From NCBI RefSeq assembly GCF_006757745.1, contig NZ_AP019740.1:1364001-1428000 (forward strand): a stretch of DNA of 64,000 nucleotides, read 5' to 3'. A program made the translations under genes and the position numbers. This DNA is from Acinetobacter radioresistens DSM 6976 = NBRC 102413 = CIP 103788 (GTDB lineage: Bacteria; Pseudomonadota; Gammaproteobacteria; Pseudomonadales; Moraxellaceae). Positions 8,871-17,683 of this stretch are shown here, piece after piece. Each line of letters opens with the position of its first letter. Within the stretch, counting starts at the first letter, position 1. The notes under the pieces were generated by a model, which had not been told where the DNA came from, did no database searches, and worked only from the letters and a program-made list of their open reading frames with translations.

Positions 8871-10424
8871 TTACATCATCCATTCAATAGGCAGTCTTGA
8901 GACTGTATCCATCATGAAGCACTGAAAACGGCTAGTCCCGGGTTCATTCTGATGTTCTATCACTTTGCCGTCCTTTTTCTGTTCTAACCAGACAATGTTA
9001 CCTTTTTGATCTAATTTGAGCTTATAAGCAATCTGGGGAAGGTGCTTATCGAGATTTAATGTAATCTGTTTTTGTAAAGCTTCAGATTCAATCACCAAGC
9101 CTACTTCTGTATTCAGATTAACTGAACGTGGATCAAAATTGAATGAGCCAATAAAAACCTTGCCGTCTACATCAAAAAATTTAGCATGCAAACTGGAACT
9201 GTTCTTGCCTTTGGAGGGTATTACGTTACCGGTGGCGACTTCATACCAGGTACGACGCTTTCGCTCCTGATAAGGCTTAAATTCATAAAGCTGTACACCA
9301 TGTTCAAGCAGACTTTTACGGTACTTTCCGTAAAAGGCATGGACCAAAGCAACATCATTGGCTGGCAGAGAATTGGTTAAAATTCTGACATTAATTCCAT
9401 TTTTAGAAATATTAGAAAGGTACTTCTGACCGATTTCTGTAGGTACAAAATAAGCTGAAACCAGTTCAAGATGGTTTTTAGGCTCACCCAATATAGAAAT
9501 CATCTGGTTATAAATCAGTTCATTGCCAGTTGCTAGTCCTTTAATTTTCTTGGGAGAGTCTGCTACAAAATATGCTTTGGCCCAGTTGATCGGGCGTTCC
9601 TGCAAATATTGGTTAATCAGTTCCTGAGCCTGAGAAATCCGTTCTTCCGTCGGGTTGCGAGAATTTTCAATCAGGTCATATTCTTTACGTAATGCAATTA
9701 ACTGGTCAACCGTACCGAAACCGAGCAGCTGTTGTGATGAGTAGCTCAATTCATGCAGCCAAAATTCTGCAAATACTTGATTAGCCTGCTCAACAGCTTT
9801 ACCAGAAAACAGAATGTCCATGTCGGTAAACTGGAATTCCTGACTCGCATCAAAGTATTCGCGGCTAATATTCCGTCCACCTGTTACGGCCATGACTCCA
9901 TCAGCAATAATAAGTTTATTATGCATACGCTGATTGACATATTTCATGCGAAAAAAATAGTCCAATACCCGCAAATGCCGGTATTTGTAAGGATTAAATA
10001 TTTTAATTTCAAAATTTGGATGCAGACTGAGTACTTTTAAAGTCGGGTCGAGCTGTGTACCATTCTGATCATCAATTAAAAGCTTTATTTTTACACCACG
10101 ATCAGCTGCTCTTAGGAGTTCAGCAAACATCAGGTGCCCAATAAAATCATTATTCCAGATATAATACTGTAATTCTAAAGTATTTTTTGCATTACGAATC
10201 AGGTGGATACGTGATGCTATACTACTAAATGCATCTTCCATGGCCAAATAGGCAGTGAGTCCCTGTCGGATTTTTTCGTCTTTAGCATCATCATTAATCC
10301 AGGGGCGAGAAGGCGTATGTTTATGCTCCGTATATTCCGAGATATTGGGAGGGAGCTCACAGCCAGTTAAACCCGTCAATGTCATACCAATAATTATACC
10401 TTTCAGATGATTATCTAATTGCAT
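8871..10424 (-). CDS. Phospholipase D-family lipoprotein, cardiolipin synthase C-like
   Basis: A 517-residue protein with a lipoprotein-type N-terminus (hydrophobic stretch ending in TGLTGC, lipobox cysteine at about residue 22). It has two HKD-type catalytic motifs. The first is MHNKLIIADGVMAVTGGRN (about residues 165-185); the second is LHAKFFDVDGKVFIGSFNFDPRS with NTEVGLVIES (about residues 405-440). Two HKD motifs in one chain define a complete PLD active site. The size and order resemble ClsC/YmdC-type cardiolipin synthases, which condense phospholipids into cardiolipin. The lipobox suggests envelope anchoring. The partner YmdB-like gene of E. coli is absent here. Substrate is inferred. 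Confidence 0.8.
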   Translation of the reverse strand: MQLDNHLKGIIIGMTLTGLTGCELPPNISEYTEHKHTPSRPWINDDAKDEKIRQGLTAYLAMEDAFSSIASRIHLIRNAKNTLELQYYIWNNDFIGHLMFAELLRAADRGVKIKLLIDDQNGTQLDPTLKVLSLHPNFEIKIFNPYKYRHLRVLDYFFRMKYVNQRMHNKLIIADGVMAVTGGRNISREYFDASQEFQFTDMDILFSGKAVEQANQVFAEFWLHELSYSSQQLLGFGTVDQLIALRKEYDLIENSRNPTEERISQAQELINQYLQERPINWAKAYFVADSPKKIKGLATGNELIYNQMISILGEPKNHLELVSAYFVPTEIGQKYLSNISKNGINVRILTNSLPANDVALVHAFYGKYRKSLLEHGVQLYEFKPYQERKRRTWYEVATGNVIPSKGKNSSSLHAKFFDVDGKVFIGSFNFDPRSVNLNTEVGLVIESEALQKQITLNLDKHLPQIAYKLKLDQKGNIVWLEQKKDGKVIEHQNEPGTSRFQCFMMDTVSRLPIEWMM

Positions 10425-10524
10425 TTTAATTATGTGTCACGTATCTCTTTCACATTTAAGATAACATCATGCCTGAGTAAATACTTGAATGTTTTAGCGT
10501 ATTAGAGTTACTGTTAGGTATTAA

Positions 10525-11673
<1,149 letters not shown>

Positions 11674-11710
11674 TTCTAGGCAAACCTAAACTTTATAAGC
11701 TAAAAAATAA

Positions 11711-11740
11711 AAAACCGGGAACTTTCCCGGTTTTTTATTT
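11711..11740. terminator. Bidirectional terminator between frmA and the aminotransferase
   Basis: Stem AAAACCGGGA (11711-11720) / TCCCGGTTTT (11725-11734) with a 4-base loop, an A-run before and a T-run after. It serves both convergent genes. Confidence 0.9.
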
Positions 11741-11748
11741 ATTTAAAA

Positions 11749-12963
11749 TTAAACAGTGACTAAACTCTTTTTCAAAACAGCAGCCATTGCTTCAGCCACA
11801 TAATAAATATTTTTCTGGTTTAGACCTGCAACACACATACGTCCGCTTCGAACCAGATAAATACCGTATTTTTCCTTAAGCAGATCGACCTGTTCAGCAG
11901 TCAACCCGGTATAACTAAACATACCGTTCTGGTTTACCAAGTAGCTAAAGTCTTGATTTGGTAATGCGCGACTTAATTCATCTTTTAGAATCTGACGCAT
12001 TTTCTGGATACGGGTACGCATACCTTCAACTTCAGTCAGCCAAAGGGAGTGTAGTTCTTCATCATTGAGCACATTTTCAACCAGTAATGCACCCGTTGTA
12101 GGGGGGCTAGAGTAAATACGGCGAACGGTAGCCTTGAGCTGGCCCAGAACGCGCTGAGCTGTTTCTTGGTCGTCACAGACAAAGGAAAGTCCGCCAACAC
12201 GTTCACCATATAGCGAGAAAATCTTGGAAAATGAATTGCTGACAATAAAGTTCATTCCTGCCTGATCCAGTGCACGGATCAGATAAGCATCTTCTTGCAT
12301 GCCGTGGCCAAAGCCCTGATAGGCAATGTCCAAAAACGGAATCAGGTTTCCTGTTTTTAATACTTCAATTACCTGATCCCACTGTACAGGAACAAGATCG
12401 GCGCCAGTCGGGTTATGACAGCATGGATGCAATAATACGATACTTTGTTCTGGCAGTTGCTTTAAGGTATCTAGCATACCCGCAAAGTCCACACCATGGG
12501 TTTCAGCATCAAAATATGGATAGTAATGTGTATTGATACCTGCACCATTGAAGATGGCTACATGATTATCCCAAGTTGGATTACTTACCCAGATTTCAGA
12601 CTCAGGAAAGTATTTCTTAAGGAAATCTGCACCTACTTTAAGAGCACCTGATCCGCCTAATGTTTGAATTGTAGCAACACGTCCCTGAGCTCGAGCCGGA
12701 CTGTTTTCAGTAAACAGCAAGTTTTGAATGGCTTCACGGTAAGGTTTGAAGCCTTCCATTGGCAGGTACAGTTTGGTCGTATCGTTCAGCTTGGCAATAT
12801 GCTTGTACGCTGTTTTAATGGCTTCGAGCTGTGGCACAATACTGTCTTCATTATAATAAAGTCCAATACTCAGGTTTACCTTGTCTGTACGGGCATCCGT
12901 ATTGAACTCTTCCATTAGAGACAGAATCGGATCACCCGGATAAGGATTTACATGCTCAAACAT
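11749..12963 (-). CDS. tyrB: Aromatic amino acid aminotransferase (class I, PLP)
   Basis: A 404-residue aspartate/tyrosine-type aminotransferase. It has the subgroup N-terminus [20 protein letters not shown], a PLP-phosphate loop region ([13 protein letters not shown]) and the Schiff-base lysine in [20 protein letters not shown]. The family uses 2-oxoglutarate to convert tyrosine, phenylalanine or aspartate to the 2-oxo acids. Its neighbours are the aromatic permease, HppD (which uses 4-hydroxyphenylpyruvate, the tyrosine product) and a DAHP synthase, which favours an aromatic substrate over aspartate. Both TyrB and AspC belong to this family, so the symbol is partly contextual. The permease gene lies 93 bp upstream on the same strand, so they may be co-transcribed. 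Confidence 0.87.
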   Translation of the reverse strand: MFEHVNPYPGDPILSLMEEFNTDARTDKVNLSIGLYYNEDSIVPQLEAIKTAYKHIAKLNDTTKLYLPMEGFKPYREAIQNLLFTENSPARAQGRVATIQTLGGSGALKVGADFLKKYFPESEIWVSNPTWDNHVAIFNGAGINTHYYPYFDAETHGVDFAGMLDTLKQLPEQSIVLLHPCCHNPTGADLVPVQWDQVIEVLKTGNLIPFLDIAYQGFGHGMQEDAYLIRALDQAGMNFIVSNSFSKIFSLYGERVGGLSFVCDDQETAQRVLGQLKATVRRIYSSPPTTGALLVENVLNDEELHSLWLTEVEGMRTRIQKMRQILKDELSRALPNQDFSYLVNQNGMFSYTGLTAEQVDLLKEKYGIYLVRSGRMCVAGLNQKNIYYVAEAMAAVLKKSLVTV

Positions 12964-13056
12964 TCAATTACTTCCTTAAGTCGTACAGCCTTCTAACTGT
13001 ACTCTGTTAAAAACTGCTCCAGTCCATCATCCATGTTCTGGAGGGGATTTACTGGC

Positions 13057-14442
13057 TCAGGTGTCAGTTTCCAGAACCATATTATGACGTTGAAGTGCCT
13101 TGCGCTTTTTAATCTGATAGGCGATCAGCAGGCACAACAGCCATCCTGGGATCATCATAACTGCAATACGCATATCTGGCGTCATTATCATAATGCCTAA
13201 AATACCAATCATAAAGACTATACAGAGATAGTTTGTGAATGGATAAGCCAAACTTGGAAATTGCGTGGTTTTGTTTTCACGTATCATCTGTTTGCGGAAT
13301 TTTAAGTGAGTGATAAAAATGACCATCCAGTTAATAACGATCGCAGCAACAACCAGCATCATCAGCAGACTAAACGCTTTCTCTGGAAACATGTAATTGA
13401 GCAGTACACAGAGCAGGGTAACAAAAGCAGAGATTAGTACGGCCGGCACCGGAATACCATTTTTGTTAATTTTACTCAAAAACTCAGGTGCATTACCCTG
13501 TTTGGCCAGACCGAGCAGCATGCGACTGGTACAGTAACTGGTACTGTTATAAACAGAAACTGCTGCTGTCAGTACTACAAAATTCAGTACAGTCGCAACT
13601 CCCTGACTGTTAAGAGAATCAAAAATCAGCACAAACGGACTGCCGCCTTCGGCCATTTTGTTCCATGGAAATAGCGATAAAATTACTACGAGAGTACCGA
13701 TATAAAAAATTAGGATACGGTAGACAATCTGGTTAATAGCTTTAGGCAAGGTTTTCCCGGGTTCGTGCGTTTCTGCTGCAGCAATACCGACAAGTTCAAT
13801 ACCACCAAAAGCAAACATGATTACAGCCATGGCCATAACCAGACCACTGATGCCGTTCGGAAAAAACCCACCTAGTGCCCAAAGATTGCTGATGGTCGAT
13901 TGTGGTCCTGCGCTACCGGTAGTGAGCAGATAGCTACCGAAGCCGATCATACAAATGATCGCCACCACCTTGATAATAGCGAGCCAGAATTCCATTTCAC
14001 CAAAAAATTTGACATGAAGCAGGTTAATGCCGTTGATCAGAATAAAAAAGCCTAAGGCGGTCATCCAGGTTGGAATTTCAGGCCACCAGTAGTGGATATA
14101 AAGACCAATTGCACTGAGTTCTGCCATACACACCAGTACGTTCAGTACCCAGTAATTCCACCCAGACATAAATCCTGCGAATTTTCCCCAGTACTTGTAA
14201 GCAAAATGACTAAATGAACCGCTTACCGGTTCTTCTACAATCATTTCACCTAACTGGCGCATCATCAGGAAAGCAATCAGTCCTGCTATTGCATAGCCCA
14301 GAATAACTGAGGGGCCGGCCATTTTAATTGTTTGAGAAATTCCCAGAAATAGACCGGTACCGATTGCTCCTCCAAGAGCAATCAGCTGAATATGACGATT
14401 CTTTAAACCTGCGTTTAAATCACCTTGTTGAGGATTATCCAT
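13057..14442 (-). CDS. aroP: Aromatic amino acid permease, AroP-like
   Basis: A 461-residue APC-family transporter with about 12 membrane spans. The N-terminus GLKNRHIQLIALGGAIGTGLFLG and the segment MRQLGEMIVEEPVSGSFSHFAYKYWG closely resemble AroP/PheP-type permeases that import phenylalanine, tyrosine and tryptophan by proton symport. The frame extends upstream to 14472, but ATG 14442 (MDNPQQGDL) is preceded by GAAAGGATC, a good ribosome-binding site. It is followed on the same strand by the aromatic aminotransferase, a coherent uptake-plus-transamination pair. Exact substrate range is inferred. Confidence 0.9.
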   Translation of the reverse strand: MDNPQQGDLNAGLKNRHIQLIALGGAIGTGLFLGISQTIKMAGPSVILGYAIAGLIAFLMMRQLGEMIVEEPVSGSFSHFAYKYWGKFAGFMSGWNYWVLNVLVCMAELSAIGLYIHYWWPEIPTWMTALGFFILINGINLLHVKFFGEMEFWLAIIKVVAIICMIGFGSYLLTTGSAGPQSTISNLWALGGFFPNGISGLVMAMAVIMFAFGGIELVGIAAAETHEPGKTLPKAINQIVYRILIFYIGTLVVILSLFPWNKMAEGGSPFVLIFDSLNSQGVATVLNFVVLTAAVSVYNSTSYCTSRMLLGLAKQGNAPEFLSKINKNGIPVPAVLISAFVTLLCVLLNYMFPEKAFSLLMMLVVAAIVINWMVIFITHLKFRKQMIRENKTTQFPSLAYPFTNYLCIVFMIGILGIMIMTPDMRIAVMMIPGWLLCLLIAYQIKKRKALQRHNMVLETDT

Positions 14443-14473
14443 ATGATCCTTTCTTCCTTGTGTTTTTCGCATT

Positions 14474-14913
14474 CGTAATAATTTTATACTTAATTACGTA
14501 TAACATAATTTAAACCTTGAGAACATAGCCGATTTTTTAAATTTTTGACTGAAAAGTCTAGTTATATTGTTGGGTTAGCCATTATATAAAAATAAGTTAT
14601 TGTTTTAATAAATAAAAATTATTCATAAATTTTATTCTAATTGCCGTTGAGCCTGTATCTTTATATGGCATGAGAAAAGTTACTCAACGCTAAATTTTTT
14701 CTTTTGGCCAAGTCTGTAATGAGCTAAAACATTCAGCTTTAAAGAAGAAAACTATATTTTTCAGTTTTTTCCAGCTTTGTCGGGCTTGGTGATTGCTAAA
14801 AAATAATGAACTCTCTATGATCAGGCAGGCTGAAACTTGCTAAAGTCTCAGCATGAAAAACCGGAATAGACGAGCGAAGACGGATATTTAAAAAGGATGA
14901 AAAGGGTTAAAAC
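14474..14913. other. Divergent intergenic region aroP / iclR-type regulator
   Basis: About 440 bp without a convincing gene. It starts with a small dyad CGTAAT (14474-14479) / ATTACG (14493-14498) just upstream of aroP and ends with AAAAGGG before the regulator ATG. Promoters for both genes must lie here, but no strong -35/-10 pair stands out. A 12-codon ORF at 14852 lacks a ribosome-binding site. Confidence 0.35.
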
Positions 14914-15693
14914 ATGAGTGAAGAAAAGGTCTCTGGTGGTGTTCAGTCTCTAGAAATAGGGCTACACGTATTCAATTCACTGGTAGAACATAATAACCCC
15001 ATCATGCTGAAAGACCTTTCACACAAACTCGGCATGCATCCTGCTAAAGTCCACCGTTATCTGGCCAGTCTGATACGCATGAATTATGCCAGACAGCTTG
15101 AAGATGGCCAGTATGGCCTTGGTGAACAAGCATGGCGTCTAGGTTTACGTTGTATCCAGCATACGGACACCTTGCAACTGGTTCAAAGCCAGATTTATGA
15201 AATGCAGGGCAAAATCGGTTCAAGTATTCAGATTAGTAAATGGTCGCCGCGGGGCCCTCTGGTTGTCCAGTCAATTGAATCGTTGCATCCGGTATCGATC
15301 GTGACGCGTGTAGGCTCAATCATGCCATTAGTCAACTCTGCTGCGGGCCGGATCTATGCGTCTTACTTGCCTGAACATCTGGTGCGGCCACTTATGGAAG
15401 AAGAGTGGAAAAAACATACCTCATCAAATAAAACACTTTCCCCTAAAAATTGGGAAGAGTTCTTAATATTAAAGAATCAGATACAGGCACAAAAAATGTC
15501 GGTGGCACAAGGTGATCTTCTGACCGGGATTAATGCAGTTGGTTTACCTATTTTTAATACTTACAATGCTATCGAGTTTTGTATTGTGGTAATTGATAGT
15601 GAAGATATGCTGCCCATTCAAGCGAACCATGAAAAAATTATATTTTTAAAGCAGATGGCCGAATCAATTAACCAGTACATCCGTGAAAGATAA
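14914..15693 (+). CDS. IclR-family transcriptional regulator
   Basis: A 259-residue protein with an N-terminal winged helix-turn-helix (SLEIGLHVFNSLVEHNNPIMLKDLSHKLGMHPAKVHRYLASL, residues about 10-55). A C-terminal IclR effector domain follows (QISKWSPRGPLVVQSIES, TRVGSIMPLVNSAAGRIYASYLP, GINAVGLPIF). It stands between the divergent aroP-aminotransferase pair and the convergent hppD. This suggests control of aromatic amino-acid catabolism, with ligand possibly homogentisate or 4-hydroxyphenylpyruvate (inference). A 16-bp perfect inverted repeat upstream of hppD is a candidate target. RBS AAAGGG lies just before ATG. Confidence 0.88.
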   Translation: MSEEKVSGGVQSLEIGLHVFNSLVEHNNPIMLKDLSHKLGMHPAKVHRYLASLIRMNYARQLEDGQYGLGEQAWRLGLRCIQHTDTLQLVQSQIYEMQGKIGSSIQISKWSPRGPLVVQSIESLHPVSIVTRVGSIMPLVNSAAGRIYASYLPEHLVRPLMEEEWKKHTSSNKTLSPKNWEEFLILKNQIQAQKMSVAQGDLLTGINAVGLPIFNTYNAIEFCIVVIDSEDMLPIQANHEKIIFLKQMAESINQYIRER

Positions 15694-15710
15694 CTAACTG
15701 GTTAAAGACA

Positions 15711-15740
15711 AGAAGGCGCTATTAGAGCGCCTTCTTGATT
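15711..15740 (+). terminator. Terminator of the iclR-type gene
   Basis: Perfect 10-bp stem AGAAGGCGCT (15711-15720) / AGCGCCTTCT (15726-15735), followed by TGATTTT. Confidence 0.85.
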
Positions 15741-15744
15741 TTAT

Positions 15745-15780
15745 AAAAATATCAAAAAATGCAGGGAAAAACTCCTGCAT
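15745..15780 (-). terminator. Terminator of hppD
   Basis: Stem ATGCAGG (15759-15765) / CCTGCAT (15774-15780). On the minus strand it is followed by TTTTTGATATTTTT, a proper U-tract. Confidence 0.75.
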
Positions 15781-15803
15781 TCTCTAAACATAGGGATTAT
15801 AAA

Positions 15804-16862
15804 TTAATCAGTTACACTGAGTACACCACGTTTAATCTGATCGCGTTCAATTGATTCAAACAGGGCTTTGAAGTTGCCTTCACCAAAACCGTCGTCATCT
15901 TTACGCTGAATAAATTCAAAGAAGACTGGTCCGATCATATTCTCAGAAAAGATCTGAAGTAGAAGACGTTTTTCGCCGTCTTTAGTATTACCATCTAGTA
16001 AAATGCCACGTTTTTTCAGCTCTTCTGTTGGTTCACCATGATTTGGTAAACGCTCAGGCAGCATTTCATAATAGGTTTCTGGTGGCGCCGTCATGAACTT
16101 GGCTCCTAAGTCATGTAGCTTATCCCAAGTCGAAACCAGATCATCTGTGATGAATGCAATATGCTGGATACCTTCACCATTAAAGTCAGCCAGGAATTCG
16201 GCAATCTGGCCATTTCCTTTATCACTGTCTTCATTTAATGGAATACGAATCATGCCATCTGGAGCAGTCAGGGCTTTTGATGTTAAGCCAGTGTATTCGC
16301 CTTTAATATCGAAATAGCGGATTTCCTGGAAGTTGAAAATCTTTTCATAGAAATTAGCCCAGTATTCCATACGGCCTTTATAAACATTATGGGTCAAATG
16401 ATCAATTTCATTTAGACCAGTTCCAACCGGATTTGCATCTACACCTTCTAGGAACTCAAAGTCACTCTGGTAAATATCCCGATCAATCAGGAAAATTGGC
16501 ATACCACCAATCCCTTTAATCGCCGGGATATTCAGTTCCATTGGACCTACCTTGTTTAGCATTGGTTCAGCGCCCAGCTCAAGCGCCTTTTTATAAGCCT
16601 TTGCAGCATCTTTAGTTTTAAAACCCATAGCACAGGCAGAAGGGCCATGCTCATTAAAGAAATAAGATGCGTATGATTCTGGCTGATAGTTTAAAATAAT
16701 ATTGATATTGCCTTGGCGCCATAAATAAACATTCTTAGACTTGTGGCGGGCTACTTTAGTAAAACCAATCGTTTGAAACACCTGATCTAGTTCACCATCC
16801 TTCGATACGAATTCAATGAAAGCAAATCCGCAGAGTTCTAAAGGATTTTCTAAAACGTTCAT
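15804..16862 (-). CDS. hppD: 4-hydroxyphenylpyruvate dioxygenase
   Basis: A 352-residue Fe(II)-dependent dioxygenase converting 4-hydroxyphenylpyruvate to homogentisate in tyrosine catabolism. Vicinal-oxygen-chelate fold motifs are visible. The metal histidines lie in [24 protein letters not shown] and [12 protein letters not shown], and the metal glutamate in [27 protein letters not shown]. The frame opens upstream at 16886, but ATG 16862 ([15 protein letters not shown]) has GAGGAA six bases before it. Homogentisate dioxygenase, maleylacetoacetate isomerase and fumarylacetoacetase are not in this window. Its promoter region contains a long inverted repeat (17080-17166). Confidence 0.96.
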   Translation of the reverse strand: MNVLENPLELCGFAFIEFVSKDGELDQVFQTIGFTKVARHKSKNVYLWRQGNINIILNYQPESYASYFFNEHGPSACAMGFKTKDAAKAYKKALELGAEPMLNKVGPMELNIPAIKGIGGMPIFLIDRDIYQSDFEFLEGVDANPVGTGLNEIDHLTHNVYKGRMEYWANFYEKIFNFQEIRYFDIKGEYTGLTSKALTAPDGMIRIPLNEDSDKGNGQIAEFLADFNGEGIQHIAFITDDLVSTWDKLHDLGAKFMTAPPETYYEMLPERLPNHGEPTEELKKRGILLDGNTKDGEKRLLLQIFSENMIGPVFFEFIQRKDDDGFGEGNFKALFESIERDQIKRGVLSVTD

Positions 16863-17079
16863 ACAACTTCCTCTTGTTGTGTTCAAAAGCCTGTTCAGCT
16901 TTTGCCTTCTACCTGAAATTATTTTTAATTCTGAACATGAATCCGGATTGGAAATATAGAAATACTCAAATATGTTTTTCTACTCTTAAGCATCCGAGCC
17001 TGTTACAGAGTTAAAATTTTTAGTGAAATTTTCAGAATGTCCCATAATTAATTCTATTGCTTATTTCCATGCCCTAGAT

Positions 17080-17166
17080 AAATTACAGACTACATCCCAT
17101 TTGTTTCAATGATACTCAAAACAAAAAGTTATGCAATACATAATTAAATTATGTAGTCTGTAATTT
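17080..17166. repeat. 16-bp perfect inverted repeat upstream of hppD
   Basis: AAATTACAGACTACAT (17080-17095) is repeated exactly in reverse complement at 17151-17166, with 55 bases between the arms. The right arm is followed by GGGC, matched by GCCC a few bases before the left arm. The location 220-300 bp upstream of the hppD start suggests two operator half-sites or full sites for a regulator such as the nearby IclR protein (inference). Confidence 0.6.
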
Positions 17167-17319
17167 GGGCAATAATTATATAAGTTCATGTTGAGGCAAA
17201 ACAGGCTAAAAATTCTTCCTTATAGAGTTTATCAATTGTTTTATCTAGGTTTTATTCATTAAATCTTAATCATAAATAGAAGTTTATTTAATAATAAATA
17301 ATTTTTTTAGTTTAAGTTC

Positions 17320-17348
17320 TTGTCAAAGAAACAATGTACGCGTATTTT
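17320..17348 (+). promoter_or_regulatory. Probable sigma-70 promoter of the DAHP synthase leader
   Basis: TTGTCA (17320-17325), a 17-base spacer and TATTTT (17343-17348). The predicted start near 17355 places both leader ORFs and the terminator inside the transcript. Confidence 0.65.
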
Positions 17349-17403
17349 AGAAAATAGATATTTTCTCAAACATTGGTACAAGATGTTAAAGCAACCTGAA
17401 CTT

Positions 17404-17439
17404 ATGAACGCATATTATTATTTCTGGCAGTTTAAATGA
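17404..17439 (+). CDS. Leader peptide 1 (MNAYYYFWQFK), aromatic-rich
   Basis: An 11-codon ORF with three consecutive Tyr codons, then Phe, Trp, Gln and Phe: six of eleven residues are aromatic. It ends just before the first hairpin of the attenuator. Ribosomes stalling on the Tyr/Phe/Trp codons when charged tRNAs are scarce would favour the antiterminator and transcription of the DAHP synthase, the first enzyme of aromatic biosynthesis. The ribosome-binding site is weak (TTAAAG 13 bases upstream), the main caveat. Position and composition are directly visible; function is inferred from known leader peptides. Confidence 0.72.
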   Translation: MNAYYYFWQFK

Positions 17440-17484
17440 TTGCCTGAATGCGTTCGGGCAAATAAAGGTTGCCCATCAAAATTA

Positions 17485-17517
17485 AAACCTGATCGGCAAA
17501 CCTGATCAGGTTTTTTT
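17485..17517 (+). terminator. Intrinsic terminator within the DAHP synthase leader
   Basis: 10-bp perfect stem with a 9-base loop and T7 tail. The inner AAACCTGATCAGGTTT is itself palindromic. There is no upstream gene other than the 11-codon leader, so it serves as an attenuator. Confidence 0.85.
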
Positions 17518-17552
17518 ATGTCTTATAGATTGATAATTATGGAGCTTCCCTC

Positions 17553-17645
17553 ATGTATACATTTAACTTTACTTATTTTGGCAATTTTTATTGGTTTTAT
17601 TTTGGCCCGCACATGCAATCGCTTAGATCTCTTACGCTCAAATAA
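17553..17645 (+). CDS. Leader peptide 2 (30 aa), extremely aromatic
   Basis: This ORF begins MYTFNFTYFGNFYWFYFGPH and ends in a basic stretch (MQSLRSLTLK). Eleven of residues 2-17 are Phe, Tyr or Trp. A strong ribosome-binding site, GGAG at 17541-17544, precedes the ATG by eight bases. It lies after the attenuator terminator and ends 38 bases before the DAHP synthase start. A GGACTG/CAGTCC hairpin follows at 17652-17670, next to the AGAGGA ribosome-binding site. No T-tract follows, so it may act at translation, through coupling or nascent-chain arrest, or through Rho. I know no family for it. Confidence 0.7.
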   Translation: MYTFNFTYFGNFYWFYFGPHMQSLRSLTLK

Positions 17646-17651
17646 ATCATC

Positions 17652-17676
17652 GGACTGAAATAAACAGTCCAGAGGA
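17652..17676 (+). promoter_or_regulatory. Hairpin abutting the DAHP synthase ribosome-binding site
   Basis: GGACTG (17652-17657) / CAGTCC (17665-17670) lie immediately before AGAGGA (17671-17676); the start codon is at 17684. It could modulate ribosome access depending on ribosomes finishing leader peptide 2. Confidence 0.45.
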
Positions 17677-17683
17677 ATAACCA

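Larger units (their letters stand above)
17391..17517 (+). promoter_or_regulatory. Transcription attenuator of the DAHP synthase gene
   Basis: Mutually exclusive pairings surround the first leader ORF. GCAACCT (17391-17397) can pair with AGGTTGC (17466-17472). TGCCTGAA (17441-17448) pairs with TTCGGGCA (17453-17460). TTGCC (17469-17473) can pair with GGCAA (17495-17499), which would disrupt the terminator. The terminator itself is AAACCTGATC (17485-17494) / GATCAGGTTT (17504-17513), running into seven T residues. This is the layout of ribosome-mediated attenuation, as in trp and phe operons. Confidence 0.75.

Noticed and set aside
14852..14890. A 12-codon ORF upstream of the IclR-type regulator, considered as leader peptide
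   Set aside because: No ribosome-binding site, no codon bias toward one amino acid and no terminator after it.
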